Counted from the first letter of the stretch, positions 24,576 to 32,791 are shown. The stretch: DNA of 48,358 nt from Luteimonas salinisoli (GCF_013425525.1 NZ_JACCKA010000045.1:1-48358); one strand, 5' to 3'. A program made the numbers and translations. The notes: generated from the sequence alone by a model not told the origin.

Positions 24576-24671
24576 GGCCATGGATGGCCCGACCGAGCTG
24601 CGCAGCACTCCCCGGCCCGGGCGCCGCTGGCTCCGAAGTTCGCGATGGCGCGGCGCAACGCCGCGGCTGCC

Positions 24672-25556
24672 TCAGTCGGGCGCCTGCGCCAGCATCCAGT
24701 CGGCCAGCGCCTGCGCCTCGGGGCGCAGGCGCCGGTGCGAGGGATGGACGATGTAGTAGGCGAAGCGCCCCGTCATCTCCGGCCCGGGCAGTTGCCGCAG
24801 CCGCCCGTTCTCGAGCCACGGCGCGACGATGCGCTGGCGCGCCAGGCCGATGCCCAGGCCATGCGCCGCCGCCTCGAGCACGTCGGTGCTGTCGCTGAAC
24901 ACGTAGTGCGGATCGATGCGCACGCCGTGGTGGCCGGCATGGCGGAACCAGTCGTGCCAGCCCTGCCGGTTGTTGTCGGCCAGCAGCGGCAGCGCGGCGA
25001 TATCGCCCGCGCCGCGGATGCGGGAGAGGCCGGGCAGCGACGGCGAGGCCACCGGGAACATGGTCTCGTCCATCAGGTGCCTGGACGACAGGCCCGGCCA
25101 GTGGCCGGGGCCATGGCGGATGCCGAGGTCCGGGCCGCCATCGTCGAATCGGGTCAACGCCACCTCGGTATCGACGTGGACGCGCAGGTCCGGGTGCGCC
25201 GCGGCGAAATCCGCCAGCCGCGGCAGCAGCCAGGAATGGGTCAGCGAGTGCAGGGTGGTGACGCGCACCACGTGGCGTTCGTCGCGGCGACTGCGCAGGG
25301 CCTGCACCACGCCGTCGATGTCGGTGATGGCGCTGCCGGCGGCATCGGCCAGCTGCCGGCCCTCGGCGGTCAGCGAGACCCCGCGCGCGTGGCGCTGGAA
25401 CAGCGGCACGCCCATTCGAGCCTCCAGCTTGCGCACGTGATGGCTGACCGCACTGGCGGTCAGATGCAGTTCCTCGGCGGCGTGGGCGAAGTTCTGGTGC
25501 CGGGCCGCCGATTCGAACGCCGCCAGGGCCGGCAGCCAGTCCGCTCTGGTCTTCAT
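24672..25556 (-). CDS. LysR-type transcriptional regulator (GcvA-like)
   Basis: A 294-residue LTTR. The N-terminal winged helix-turn-helix is at residues 5-65 (LPALAAFESAARHQNFAHAAEELHLTASAVSHHVRKLE). The ligand-binding domain follows from about 92 (VRVTTLHSLTHSWLLPRLADF). The GcvA-type pattern is clear. ATG 25556 is chosen because it directly precedes the DNA-binding domain; the open frame upstream crosses the divergent cupin gene. It lies head to head with the cupin-EamA pair over about 100 bases, so it likely controls that pair (the common LysR layout). Confidence 0.92.
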   Translation of the reverse strand: MKTRADWLPALAAFESAARHQNFAHAAEELHLTASAVSHHVRKLEARMGVPLFQRHARGVSLTAEGRQLADAAGSAITDIDGVVQALRSRRDERHVVRVTTLHSLTHSWLLPRLADFAAAHPDLRVHVDTEVALTRFDDGGPDLGIRHGPGHWPGLSSRHLMDETMFPVASPSLPGLSRIRGAGDIAALPLLADNNRQGWHDWFRHAGHHGVRIDPHYVFSDSTDVLEAAAHGLGIGLARQRIVAPWLENGRLRQLPGPEMTGRFAYYIVHPSHRRLRPEAQALADWMLAQAPD

Positions 25557-25599
25557 CGAGCCACAAGTCTGGTTTGTGTCTGGCGCCCAAAGTACGCGC

Positions 25600-25627
25600 T
25601 TGCACCGCTTTTGGCAAAGCCGACAAT
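25600..25627 (+). promoter_or_regulatory. Candidate promoter of the cupin-EamA pair
   Basis: TTGCAC (25600-25605), 16 bp, then GACAAT (25622-25627). The -10 would overlap an in-frame ATG at 25626, arguing that translation starts at 25659 instead. The LysR operator would be expected between 25557 and 25625; no clear T-N11-A palindrome was singled out. Confidence 0.5.
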
Positions 25628-25658
25628 GGCAAGTCAGACGACTGCCGGAACCGCTGAA

Positions 25659-26030
25659 ATGATCGCCCAACCCAGGCCCGAAACGGCCGCGACACCGTTC
25701 GTTCTGCCCGCCCTCGCTGCCGATCTGCCGCAGTCCTGGAAATCCACGGCCGTCGCCGCCGTCGCCGGTGCGCGGCTGAAGCTGTTGCGGATGGACACGC
25801 GTCTCCACCCCCACGAGGTCCACGACCACGACGAGGCATTGCTGGTGGTCGACGGACGCCTGCTGCTCGAGGTCGAAGGCAAGGCGGTCACCGTGGATGC
25901 CGGCGAGCTGTACGTCGTTCCCGCCGGGACCGTGCATGGCGTCGCTGCAGGCAGCCATGGCACGCTGCTGGTGATCGACCCGCAACCGCTCCGGCTCGAG
26001 GAAATATCGTATGCAGCACGACTCCTGTAG
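25659..26030 (+). CDS. Cupin-domain protein
   Basis: A 123-residue small beta-barrel protein. Metal-binding cupin motif 1 is HPHEVHDHDEALLVVDG and motif 2 is YVVPAGTVHGV. It could be a small sensor or an enzyme; substrate not recognisable. ATG 25659 is preferred over the in-frame ATG 25626, which overlaps the -10 element. Its end overlaps the EamA gene start by 20 bases, so they are cotranslated. The divergent LysR gene is the probable regulator. Confidence 0.85.
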   Translation: MIAQPRPETAATPFVLPALAADLPQSWKSTAVAAVAGARLKLLRMDTRLHPHEVHDHDEALLVVDGRLLLEVEGKAVTVDAGELYVVPAGTVHGVAAGSHGTLLVIDPQPLRLEEISYAARLL

Positions 26031-26928
26031 CGCCCTGGGCGCCGGTGCAGCGGAGGCTCGGCGCGCGCGAATCGTCGGCGACTGGCTCACGCCGCTGGAG
26101 CTGTCGCTGCTCGGCGCGATCTGGGGGGCCTCGTTCCTGTTCATGCGCGTGGCCGCGCCGGATTTCGGCGCGGTGGCGCTGGTGGAACTGCGCCTGGCGC
26201 TCGGCGCGGTGGTGCTGCTGCCGTTCCTATGGCGCGCAAGGGCCGCGTTCCCGGCCCAGCTGTGGCCGCGCCTGGCGCTGATCGGCGCGATCAACTCGGC
26301 GGTGCCGTTCGTGCTGTTCGCCTGGGCGGCGCGGCATGCGCCGGCGGGCATCGGCGCGATCACCAATAGCATGGCGGTGCTGTTCACCGTGCTGGTCGGG
26401 TTCCTGTTCTTTGGCGAGCGCATCGGCACCCGCAGCGCGGTCGCGCTGCTGGCGGGTTTCGCCGGCGTGGTGGTGCTGGCGGCCGGCAAGACCGCCGGCG
26501 CCAGCATCGGCTGGGCGGTCGCCGCCGGCACGCTGGCGGCATTCCTGTACGGCATCGGCGCGAACATGGTACGGCGACAGCTGACCGGGTTGCCGCCCGC
26601 CGCGGTAGCGGCAGCCACGCTGTCGTGCGCCGCGCTGCTGACCCTGCCGCTGGCGATCGCGCGCTGGCCCCAGCATGAGATCCCGGCCGCATCGTGGCTG
26701 TCGGCCGCGGCGCTGGGGGTGCTGTGCACCGGCGTCGCGTTCGTGATGTTCTATCGGCTGATCCAGCGCGTCGGCAGCGCGCGCGCGGTCGGCGTAACCT
26801 ATCTGGTGCCGCTGTTCGGCGTCGCCTGGGCCTGGATGCTGCTCGGCGAACCGCTGACCTGGTCGATGGCCATCGCCGGCGCCCTGATCCTGGGCAGCGT
26901 GGCCCTGAGCCAGCGGAAGGCGGGATGA
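26011..26928 (+). CDS. EamA/DMT-family inner-membrane transporter
   Basis: A 305-residue protein with about ten membrane segments in two EamA repeats. The first is about 28-155 (GAIWGASFLFMRVAAPDFGAVALVELRL, FFGERIGTRSAVALLAGFAGVVVL). The second is about 165-300 (YLVPLFGVAWAWMLLGEPLTWSMAIAGALILG). The family mostly exports amino acids, metabolites or drugs; the substrate is unknown. The start is inside the cupin gene; the first 20 residues are soluble. The next gene (GST) follows after 50 bases. Confidence 0.9.
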   Translation: MQHDSCSALGAGAAEARRARIVGDWLTPLELSLLGAIWGASFLFMRVAAPDFGAVALVELRLALGAVVLLPFLWRARAAFPAQLWPRLALIGAINSAVPFVLFAWAARHAPAGIGAITNSMAVLFTVLVGFLFFGERIGTRSAVALLAGFAGVVVLAAGKTAGASIGWAVAAGTLAAFLYGIGANMVRRQLTGLPPAAVAAATLSCAALLTLPLAIARWPQHEIPAASWLSAAALGVLCTGVAFVMFYRLIQRVGSARAVGVTYLVPLFGVAWAWMLLGEPLTWSMAIAGALILGSVALSQRKAG

Positions 26929-26978
26929 GCGTAGCGGAGCGCGGTCACGTTGAGTGGTGAAAGCGCAGGTGATGCGAA

Positions 26979-27593
26979 ATGTTCAAGGTCTACGGCGACA
27001 CGCTTTCCGGAAACTGCTACAAGGTCAGGCTGCTGTTGGCGCTGCTCGATCTTCCGCACGAATGGGTGCACGTCGACATTCTTGCCGGACAGACCCGAAC
27101 GCCGGAGTTTCTCGCCAGGAATCCCGGCGGCAGGATTCCCCTGCTGGAAATCGGGGAAGGCATCCATCTACCGGAATCCAATGCCATCCTGGCCTATCTG
27201 GCCGACGGCACGCACCTGCTGCCCGGTGAACGCCTGCCACGGGCGCAAGTCCTGCAGTGGCTGTTCTTCGAACAGTACAGCCACGAGCCCAATATCGCCG
27301 TTGCGCGCTACATCATCCGCTACCTGGGGCGGCCGCAGACGCACGAGGCCGCGCTGCAGGCGAAGACAGCACCCGGATACGCGGCGCTCGCGGTCATGGA
27401 AACGCATCTGTCCGGACGAGAGTTCTTCGTAGGCGAACGCTACACGATCGCCGACATCGCGCTGTACGCCTACACGCATGTCGCGCACGAAGGCGGGTTC
27501 GACCTGGGCCGTTTTCCGGCGGTGACGGGTTGGCTGGAACGCGTCGGCCGGCAGCCCGGCCACGTCGCCATGGACGATGGCGGCGACGAATGA
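26979..27593 (+). CDS. Glutathione S-transferase family protein
   Basis: A 204-residue two-domain GST. The thioredoxin-like N-terminal domain is at 1-78 (MFKVYGDTLSGNCYKVRLLLALL, NPGGRIPLLEIGEGIHLPESNAILAYLA). The all-helical C-terminal domain is at 88-200 (FVGERYTIADIALYAYTHVA). The N-terminal active-site region has Ser10 and Cys13, so a Ser- or Cys-type catalytic residue is possible. It conjugates or reduces electrophiles with glutathione; the natural substrate is unknown. The next gene begins 28 bases on, so they may share an mRNA. Confidence 0.92.
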   Translation: MFKVYGDTLSGNCYKVRLLLALLDLPHEWVHVDILAGQTRTPEFLARNPGGRIPLLEIGEGIHLPESNAILAYLADGTHLLPGERLPRAQVLQWLFFEQYSHEPNIAVARYIIRYLGRPQTHEAALQAKTAPGYAALAVMETHLSGREFFVGERYTIADIALYAYTHVAHEGGFDLGRFPAVTGWLERVGRQPGHVAMDDGGDE

Positions 27594-27621
27594 CACTTGG
27601 TCGAACAGGAACAGGAACGGC

Positions 27622-28515
27622 ATGACGGCACAGCATCGCGTGGAATTCGATTTCGAGATCGAGTTCACCAACGGCGGCGGCATCCAGGGGCAGGGCTTCC
27701 GTCTCGACATCGACGGCGACGACATCGACGATGCCGCGCTGGTCGACTACATCGTGCGCGACCTGCGCCTGCTGATGGTCGGGCCGGCGCGGATCCTCGG
27801 CAAGCGGATCATCGCCGAGGCGCACAAGCGCAACCGGCCCGCAGGCGGGCGGTCGCGCGCGATCGTCGAGCTCAGCCACGTGGTGGCCGATGGAACGGTC
27901 ACCTATCCCGGCCTGCCGGCGCCGCGCATCTGCGATTTCCTCAGCCGGGAACGCTCGCGCGAGCTCTACGCGCACGGTACCGAATTCCAGATCGCTTCGA
28001 TCGACATGGTCGCCAATACCGGCACCTACGTCGACAGCCCGTTCCACCGCTACCGGGATGGCAAGGACCTGGCGCAGATGCCGGCCGAGGCCTTCGCCGA
28101 CCTGGAGGCCGTTGTGGTGCGCGCCGACCACCGCCGGGTGCGCGCGATCGATGCCGGGTATTTCCGCGACCGGGAGCTGCGCGGCCGCGCGGTGCTGGTG
28201 CACACCGGCTGGGACGAGCACTGGACCCGGCCGTCGTATGCGGTCGACCATCCGCATCTGACCGCGGACGCGGCGCGCTACCTGCGCGACTGCGGCGTGC
28301 GCCTGGTCGGCATCGACTCGATGAACATCGACGACACCCGGGGCAGGGAACGGCCGGTGCACACGCTCCTGCTCGGCGCGGAGATCCCCATCGTCGAGCA
28401 CCTTTGCAATCTGGTGGTGCTGCCCGACGACGGTTTCCGCTTCAGCGCGCTGCCGCCGCGCTTTGCCGGGGTCGGCACCTTCCCCGTGCGCGCGATCGCG
28501 ACCCTGCGACCGTAG
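27622..28515 (+). CDS. Cyclase-family protein (kynurenine-formamidase-like) with variant metal site
   Basis: A 297-residue protein in two parts. Residues 1-75 are an acidic N-terminal domain (FDFEIEFTNGGGIQGQGF, then DLRLLMVGPARILGKRIIAE) not found in standard kynurenine formamidases. Residues about 90-297 form the cyclase fold (IVELSHVVADGTVTYPGLP). The usual metal motif HxGTHxDxPxH reads N132-T-G-T-Y136-V-D138-S-P-F-H142, so two expected His ligands are Asn and Tyr. It is either an inactive or redirected member, or a subfamily with another metal site. ATG 27622 follows AGGAACGG. Its TAG stop is the head of a REP element (28512-28536). Confidence 0.85.
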   Translation: MTAQHRVEFDFEIEFTNGGGIQGQGFRLDIDGDDIDDAALVDYIVRDLRLLMVGPARILGKRIIAEAHKRNRPAGGRSRAIVELSHVVADGTVTYPGLPAPRICDFLSRERSRELYAHGTEFQIASIDMVANTGTYVDSPFHRYRDGKDLAQMPAEAFADLEAVVVRADHRRVRAIDAGYFRDRELRGRAVLVHTGWDEHWTRPSYAVDHPHLTADAARYLRDCGVRLVGIDSMNIDDTRGRERPVHTLLLGAEIPIVEHLCNLVVLPDDGFRFSALPPRFAGVGTFPVRAIATLRP

Positions 28516-28536
28516 AGTGGAGCTTGCTCCGCTGCT
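28512..28536 (+). repeat. GTAG-headed REP element, first of an inverted pair
   Basis: GTAG (28512-28515) is followed by a hairpin: left arm near GTGGAGC and right arm GCTCCGC around the TT loop. The stem has one G-T wobble. The TAG of the head is the stop codon of the cyclase-family gene. Its partner in reverse orientation is at 28645-28669; the 108 bases between hold no gene. Confidence 0.85.
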
Positions 28537-28644
28537 CTCCATTTTCCCGCTCCCCTGCTGCGCCTGCCCCGGCAACCGCGCGAAGGGGCTGGTTGCGTGG
28601 TTTGCAAGACCTGCCAGCGTGGCGGGGCCGGGCTTCGGGGAGAC

Positions 28645-28669
28645 GGCAGCGGAGCAAGCTCCGCTCTAC
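28645..28669 (-). repeat. GTAG-headed REP element, second of an inverted pair
   Basis: The reverse-orientation copy has the same hairpin with a perfect GCGGAGC/GCTCCGC stem. Its GTAG head at 28669-28666 (minus strand) contains the TAG stop of the MarR-GNAT gene. Together the pair forms a BIME-like convergent-gene spacer. Confidence 0.87.
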
Positions 28670-29604
28670 GGGGGGGCGAGGCCGAGGGTCCAGGTTTCGG
28701 CGATCAGACCCTCGCCGAAGTCGTCGTGCGGCGTCTCGGCGGTCTTGCGGAAGCCGGCTTCGGCGTAGAGGTGGCGGGCGGCATGCAGGTTGGACTGGGT
28801 CCACAGCACGATGCAGCGATAGCCGGCCGTACGTGCGAAATGCACGCATTCGCCCACCAGGCGCCGGCCCAGCCCGAGGCCGCGCGCGTGCGGCTCCACC
28901 AGCAGCATCCGCAGCCTGGCTTCGGCGCGGTTCTCGGCGGCCAGGAAAACGCAGCCGAGGCGTTCGCCGCCGCGCTCGGCGATCCAGCAGCGCTCGCGCC
29001 GCGGATCGAACGTCCGTACGAAGCGTAGGGCGATCTCGGCGACCAGCGTCTCGAAGCGTTCGTCCCATCCGTATTCCCGGCAGTACAGTTCGCCGTGGCG
29101 CTGCACCACCCAGCCGATGTCGCCGGGGCGGTGGCCGCGCAGGACGACTTCGGTCGAGGCCGAGGCGATGCCTTCCAGGCCGTCGTGGATGGCGCGCATC
29201 GCCGCCAGCACGTCCTCGCGCCGCTCCGGGTCCAAGGCGCCCAGCAGGGTCGCGACCTGTCCGGCCGAACGCCGGTCGAGCATTGCGAAGGTGTGCCGGC
29301 CGGCCGGCGTCAGCCGCAGATGGTGGCGGCGGCCGTCTGTGGTGGACCTGGTCCTGGCGATCAGGCCGCGGGACTCGAAGCGCTTGAGCATGCGGCTGAG
29401 ATAGCCGCGGTCGAGCCCGAGGTCGGTCGCCAGTTCGAACGCGCTCACGCCGGGGCGATGCGCCAGTTCGTACAGCAGGCGCACTTCGGTCAGCGAGTGG
29501 GGACTGTCGAGCAGGCGCTCCTGCAGCACGCCGATGCGCTGCGTGTAGTAGCGGTTGAAGCCGCGCACGGCAGCGATCTGCGCGGGGGTCGGGTCCAGCG
29601 ACAT
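28666..29604 (-). CDS. MarR-type regulator fused to a GNAT acetyltransferase
   Basis: A 312-residue fusion. Residues 1-145 are a MarR winged-helix domain (LTEVRLLYELAHRPGVSAFELATDLGLDRGYLSRMLKRFE, then GLIARTRSTTDGRRHHLRLT). Residues about 160-312 are a GNAT domain with the acetyl-CoA loop ARGLGLGRRLVGE. This fusion type is known in many proteobacteria and may couple DNA binding to acetylation of a small molecule or protein. ATG 29604 has an AGGAGG site at a good distance. A 15-bp palindrome at 29641-29655 upstream is the probable autoregulatory operator. The stop codon lies in the REP head. Confidence 0.92.
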   Translation of the reverse strand: MSLDPTPAQIAAVRGFNRYYTQRIGVLQERLLDSPHSLTEVRLLYELAHRPGVSAFELATDLGLDRGYLSRMLKRFESRGLIARTRSTTDGRRHHLRLTPAGRHTFAMLDRRSAGQVATLLGALDPERREDVLAAMRAIHDGLEGIASASTEVVLRGHRPGDIGWVVQRHGELYCREYGWDERFETLVAEIALRFVRTFDPRRERCWIAERGGERLGCVFLAAENRAEARLRMLLVEPHARGLGLGRRLVGECVHFARTAGYRCIVLWTQSNLHAARHLYAEAGFRKTAETPHDDFGEGLIAETWTLGLAPP

Positions 29605-29640
29605 GGCGATCACCTCCTCGGGCCGAGCATCCGCCAGATA

Positions 29641-29655
29641 GTTGACGAAGTCAAC
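29641..29655. promoter_or_regulatory. Palindrome GTTGAC-GAA-GTCAAC, probable MarR-type operator
   Basis: Perfect 6-bp arms with a 3-base spacer lie 37 bases upstream of the MarR-GNAT start. It sits inside the divergent region shared with the sulfatase gene. Short arms with a small spacer suit a MarR dimer. On the minus strand a TTGACT hexamer overlaps it, so it may overlap a -35. Confidence 0.55.
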
Positions 29656-29685
29656 AAATCGGGCTGCACGCCGGCAAGCGCCGTA

Positions 29686-29713
29686 TTGACTGGCGCGGAG
29701 GAGGATGCATAGT
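29686..29713 (+). promoter_or_regulatory. Candidate promoter of the sulfatase gene
   Basis: TTGACT (29686-29691) is followed after 16 bp by CATAGT (29708-29713), giving a start near 29720. The LacI-type palindrome then covers about +7 to +21. Confidence 0.6.
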
Positions 29714-29726
29714 CTAAAAGCTGGCA

Positions 29727-29740
29727 TGAAAACGTTTTCA
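29727..29740. promoter_or_regulatory. Perfect 14-bp palindrome TGAAAACGTTTTCA, LacI-type operator
   Basis: The centre AACGTT with extended arms is the form recognised by LacI/GalR-family repressors. It sits just downstream of the candidate -10 and before the ribosome-binding site GGGAGGG (29746-29752), a classic blocking position. No LacI-family gene lies in the window, so the repressor must be encoded elsewhere. Confidence 0.65.
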
Positions 29741-29755
29741 GTGCTGGGAGGGATG

Positions 29756-31468
29756 ATGCGACACCAAGCAGCGCAGCGGGCGGCATCGGCGCCCGGAAGC
29801 GGCCACGCGCGAAGGAATGCCGGCGCGATCGCCGGGGCGGCGACCTTGCTGTCGATCGTGTTGCTGGTGGGTGCCCACGCTCAACCGGCCGCTGACGCGC
29901 CGCCCCGGCGCAAGCTGCCCAACGTCGTCTTCATCCTGGCCGACGACGTCGGCTTCGGCGACCTGGGCGTGTACGGCGGGAAGGTGCCGACGCCCAATCT
30001 CGACCGGCTGGCGCAGCAGGGCATGCGCTTCACCGATGCGCATTCCCCGGCCGCCCTGTGCGCGCCTTCGCGCTTCAGCATGCTCACCGGCAGCCATCCC
30101 TACCGCAACGGCCGGGCCGGCGGAAGCTGGGACGTCAACGTCAGCTCCGGCTTCAGCCACAACGGGCACCTGACCAGGGCGGGCCGCCACGTCACCGTCG
30201 GCGAGATCCTGCAGAACGCCGGCTACCGCACCGCCTTTTTCGGCAAGATGCATCTGGGCGGCGACGTCCGCGACGGCGACGGCGAACCGATCCGCGACAA
30301 GGACAAGCTCAACACCATGGATTTCAGCCGCGGCATCGGCGACGGCCTCGGCGAGCACGGCTTCGACTACTGGCTCGGGCTGCCCAGCGGCATCCAGCAC
30401 GAGCCCTACGCGTATTTCGAGAACGGCAGGTTCGTCCCGGTCGATCCCGGCAAGCCCGCCGACAACTCCAGCACCCGCCTGCTCAACGACGGTTTCTACC
30501 TGGTGAGCGGCAACGGCCTGTCCGAGATCGTGGAGGCCGCGAAGGTGCCGGCGCGGGGCGACGTCGACTACGACTCGAGCCAGGCCGGCATCCGGTTGAC
30601 CAATGCCGCGGTCGATTTCATCGACAGCCACGTGGAAGCGAACAGGGCGAGCGGGAAGGAGCAGCCGTTCCTGGTCTACTTCGCCTCGCAGGCGATCCAT
30701 GTCCCGCATTCGCCGCCGTTCGATTTCGACGGCGACCCGGGCACCATCGACGAGCAGGTCTACGGCAGGACCGGGGCGATGACCTCCGACGTGCTCTACG
30801 AGCTGGACCTGCAGGTCGGCAGGATCATCGCCAAGCTGGAGGAGAAGGGCATCGCCGACGACACCCTGATCTTCTTCACCAGCGACAACGGCGCGCTGTG
30901 GCCGCACATCACCCGCTACGGCGATCCGGCGCACGACAACAACGGCCCGCTGCGCGACTACAAGGCCTCGGTCTACGAAGGCGGCCACCGCGTCCCGTTC
31001 ATCGCCAAATGGGGCGACGGCACCGCGGCCGGCTCGGTGATCCCGCCCGATACCGTTTCCGACCAGCTGATCATGGGCCAGGACTGGGTGGCGACGATGT
31101 ACGAGCTCACGGGCCAGGACATGCAGGAGGACCAGGCGATGGACAGCTTGTCGCTGCTGCCGGTCCTCACCGGTCGGCAGTCGGAGCGCGAACCGCTGCG
31201 CGAGTTCGCCCTCTACCAGGCCGGGTTCGCCTACGAGGGCGCGATCCGCGAGGGCAGTCTCGTGCTCGTAGTCGACAACGAGGTCGGCGCGCGGGAGTTG
31301 TACGACCTGGCGACAGACCTGGGCCAGGAAAGGGACCTGATCGACCTGGAGGAATACCGGGACACCGTCGCCAGGCTGTACCGGAAGTTCCGGACCTACA
31401 ACGATCACGACGACGGCACCGTCGAGCCGCGGACGACCGAGCCGTACCGGATCGCTCCAGGGCGCTAG
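29756..31468 (+). CDS. Exported sulfatase of the arylsulfatase A type
   Basis: A 570-residue formylglycine-dependent sulfatase with a long signal peptide (hydrophobic core about residues 22-42, then AHAQP). The metal site starts with VFILADDVGFGDLG. The activating motif CAPSRFSMLTG has Cys102 as the residue to be converted to formylglycine. Catalytic Lys/His regions are FFGKMHLGGD and ASQAIHVPHSPP; the SDNGA metal motif follows. The open frame starts at 29705, but that start lies before the operator. ATG 29756 has GGGAGGG four bases upstream of it. The substrate, likely a sulfated glycan or phenol, is unknown. The gene ends 3 bases from the convergent MFS gene. Confidence 0.9.
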   Translation: MRHQAAQRAASAPGSGHARRNAGAIAGAATLLSIVLLVGAHAQPAADAPPRRKLPNVVFILADDVGFGDLGVYGGKVPTPNLDRLAQQGMRFTDAHSPAALCAPSRFSMLTGSHPYRNGRAGGSWDVNVSSGFSHNGHLTRAGRHVTVGEILQNAGYRTAFFGKMHLGGDVRDGDGEPIRDKDKLNTMDFSRGIGDGLGEHGFDYWLGLPSGIQHEPYAYFENGRFVPVDPGKPADNSSTRLLNDGFYLVSGNGLSEIVEAAKVPARGDVDYDSSQAGIRLTNAAVDFIDSHVEANRASGKEQPFLVYFASQAIHVPHSPPFDFDGDPGTIDEQVYGRTGAMTSDVLYELDLQVGRIIAKLEEKGIADDTLIFFTSDNGALWPHITRYGDPAHDNNGPLRDYKASVYEGGHRVPFIAKWGDGTAAGSVIPPDTVSDQLIMGQDWVATMYELTGQDMQEDQAMDSLSLLPVLTGRQSEREPLREFALYQAGFAYEGAIREGSLVLVVDNEVGARELYDLATDLGQERDLIDLEEYRDTVARLYRKFRTYNDHDDGTVEPRTTEPYRIAPGR

Positions 31469-31471
31469 GGA

Positions 31472-32773
31472 CTAGGGAGCCGATCGTGCGGCGGTACGCC
31501 GCTGCTGGGCGCGTCCCAGCCAGATCCCCAGCGCGGCCCAGACCACGGCCAGCGGCAGCACCACGCTGACCAACCCGCCCAGCGCCAGCCCCAGGCGCCC
31601 GAGCAGGCCCTCGGTCTGCGCGCCGATCACGTCCCCGGCGCGGTAGACGAAGGTGTCGATGAACGCCTTGGCCTTGTACTTGTCCTCGCGGCCGACCACG
31701 GTGTAGAGGGTTTCGCGTGCCGGACGGGTCAGGCCGCGCTGCACGGCGCGATTGGTCGCTTCGAGCAGGATCAGCACGACGAAGGAGCCGTAGATCGCCA
31801 GGCCGATGAAGCCGATGGCCGTGGCGATGGGCAGCGCGGCCAGCGCGAACGCCAGGCCGAAACGCTTGATGATGTGCCCGGTGAGCGTCACCTGCAGCGC
31901 CAGCACCGCGATCTGCGTCCACATGTCGATGCTGCCGAGCAGGCCGGTGCGCGCGTCGAGATCGTCGACGGCGGCGGCCACCATCTGCAGGCGGGTGAAA
32001 TAGATGAAGGTCGCCATGACCGTCATGATGACGATGAAGCCCGCGATCCCGGCCAGATAGGGGGAGGAGAACACCGCGCGGAAGCCGGCCCAGGCGCTGC
32101 CGCCGATACGCACGGCCTCTTCCGCCTGGGGCGTTGCGAGCTGCGCCTCCGCCGTTCCCGTGCGCCGGTCCGGGCGGATCCAGACCAGCAGCCATGCCGT
32201 GGCGATGGCGAGCGCGAGCAGCAGTGCGGCCACCAGCAGCAGATTGGGCGTGCCGAGCGGCTCCGCCAGCCGCGAGGCCAGCCACGGCCCGAAGATCGCG
32301 CCCAGAGTGCCGCCGACCGCGATCAGGGCGAAAAAGCGCTTGCCCTGCTCGCTGGAGAACCGGTCGGCCAGCAGCGCCCAGAACACCATGGTCACGAACA
32401 GGTTGAACACGCTGAACCAGACATAGAAGACCTGGCCGCTGCGCTCGCCCACCGCGCCCGGAGCGAACAGCAGCAGCGCCCAGAATCCGACCAGGCTCAG
32501 GGCGAAGAAGGCGTATGTGGCCGAAATGAAATGCAGGCGCCGGAAGCGGCTCACCATCCAGCCGAAGATCGGGTTGACCAGCAGCGTGGCAACCGCCGTG
32601 CCGACGAACAGCCAGCGGACCTCCTCGATCCCGCGCTCCATGCCCAGCGCATCGCGCGCCGGGCGCAGCAGCATCAACGCGGTCAGGATGAAGAAGAAGA
32701 ACAGGCTGGCGACGAGCACCGGCGCGACTTCGTCGCGCCGGAGGTTGAACAGCCGTGAGAGCATGCCGCGCAT
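31472..32773 (-). CDS. MFS-like membrane transporter
   Basis: A 433-residue inner-membrane protein with about twelve membrane segments. It starts MRGMLSRLFNLRRDEVAPVLVASLFFFFILTA. A loop holding FSSEQGKRFFALIAVGGTLGAIFGP follows segment four or five. The RDAL and RPARETLYTVVGREDKYKAKAF stretches resemble the ATP/ADP-translocase-related branch of MFS as well as ordinary MFS carriers. Substrate unknown. It follows the aldo/keto reductase gene by 18 bases on the same strand and ends 3 bases from the convergent sulfatase stop. Confidence 0.82.
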   Translation of the reverse strand: MRGMLSRLFNLRRDEVAPVLVASLFFFFILTALMLLRPARDALGMERGIEEVRWLFVGTAVATLLVNPIFGWMVSRFRRLHFISATYAFFALSLVGFWALLLFAPGAVGERSGQVFYVWFSVFNLFVTMVFWALLADRFSSEQGKRFFALIAVGGTLGAIFGPWLASRLAEPLGTPNLLLVAALLLALAIATAWLLVWIRPDRRTGTAEAQLATPQAEEAVRIGGSAWAGFRAVFSSPYLAGIAGFIVIMTVMATFIYFTRLQMVAAAVDDLDARTGLLGSIDMWTQIAVLALQVTLTGHIIKRFGLAFALAALPIATAIGFIGLAIYGSFVVLILLEATNRAVQRGLTRPARETLYTVVGREDKYKAKAFIDTFVYRAGDVIGAQTEGLLGRLGLALGGLVSVVLPLAVVWAALGIWLGRAQQRRTAARSAP

Positions 32774-32791
32774 CCGCTCGGCTGCCGGGGA

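Larger units (their letters stand above)
24059..24671. other. Gene-free stretch: composite repeat locus 2
   Basis: No gene is supported. It contains, left to right: the sigma-factor upstream region (to about 24150), three 44-bp units (24153-24284), the rest of an inverted B unit (to 24407), two hairpins (24406-24453), segment A on the plus strand (24453-24575), and about 95 bases of further GC-rich sequence before the end of the LysR gene. Confidence 0.8.

Noticed and set aside
24501..25658. Upstream extension of the cupin frame
   Set aside because: It runs antisense to the LysR gene; only the part from 25659 has a cupin fold.
29705..29755. Sulfatase start at 29705 or 29726
   Set aside because: Both lie before or within the palindrome TGAAAACGTTTTCA next to the promoter; the ribosome-binding site GGGAGGG points to 29756.
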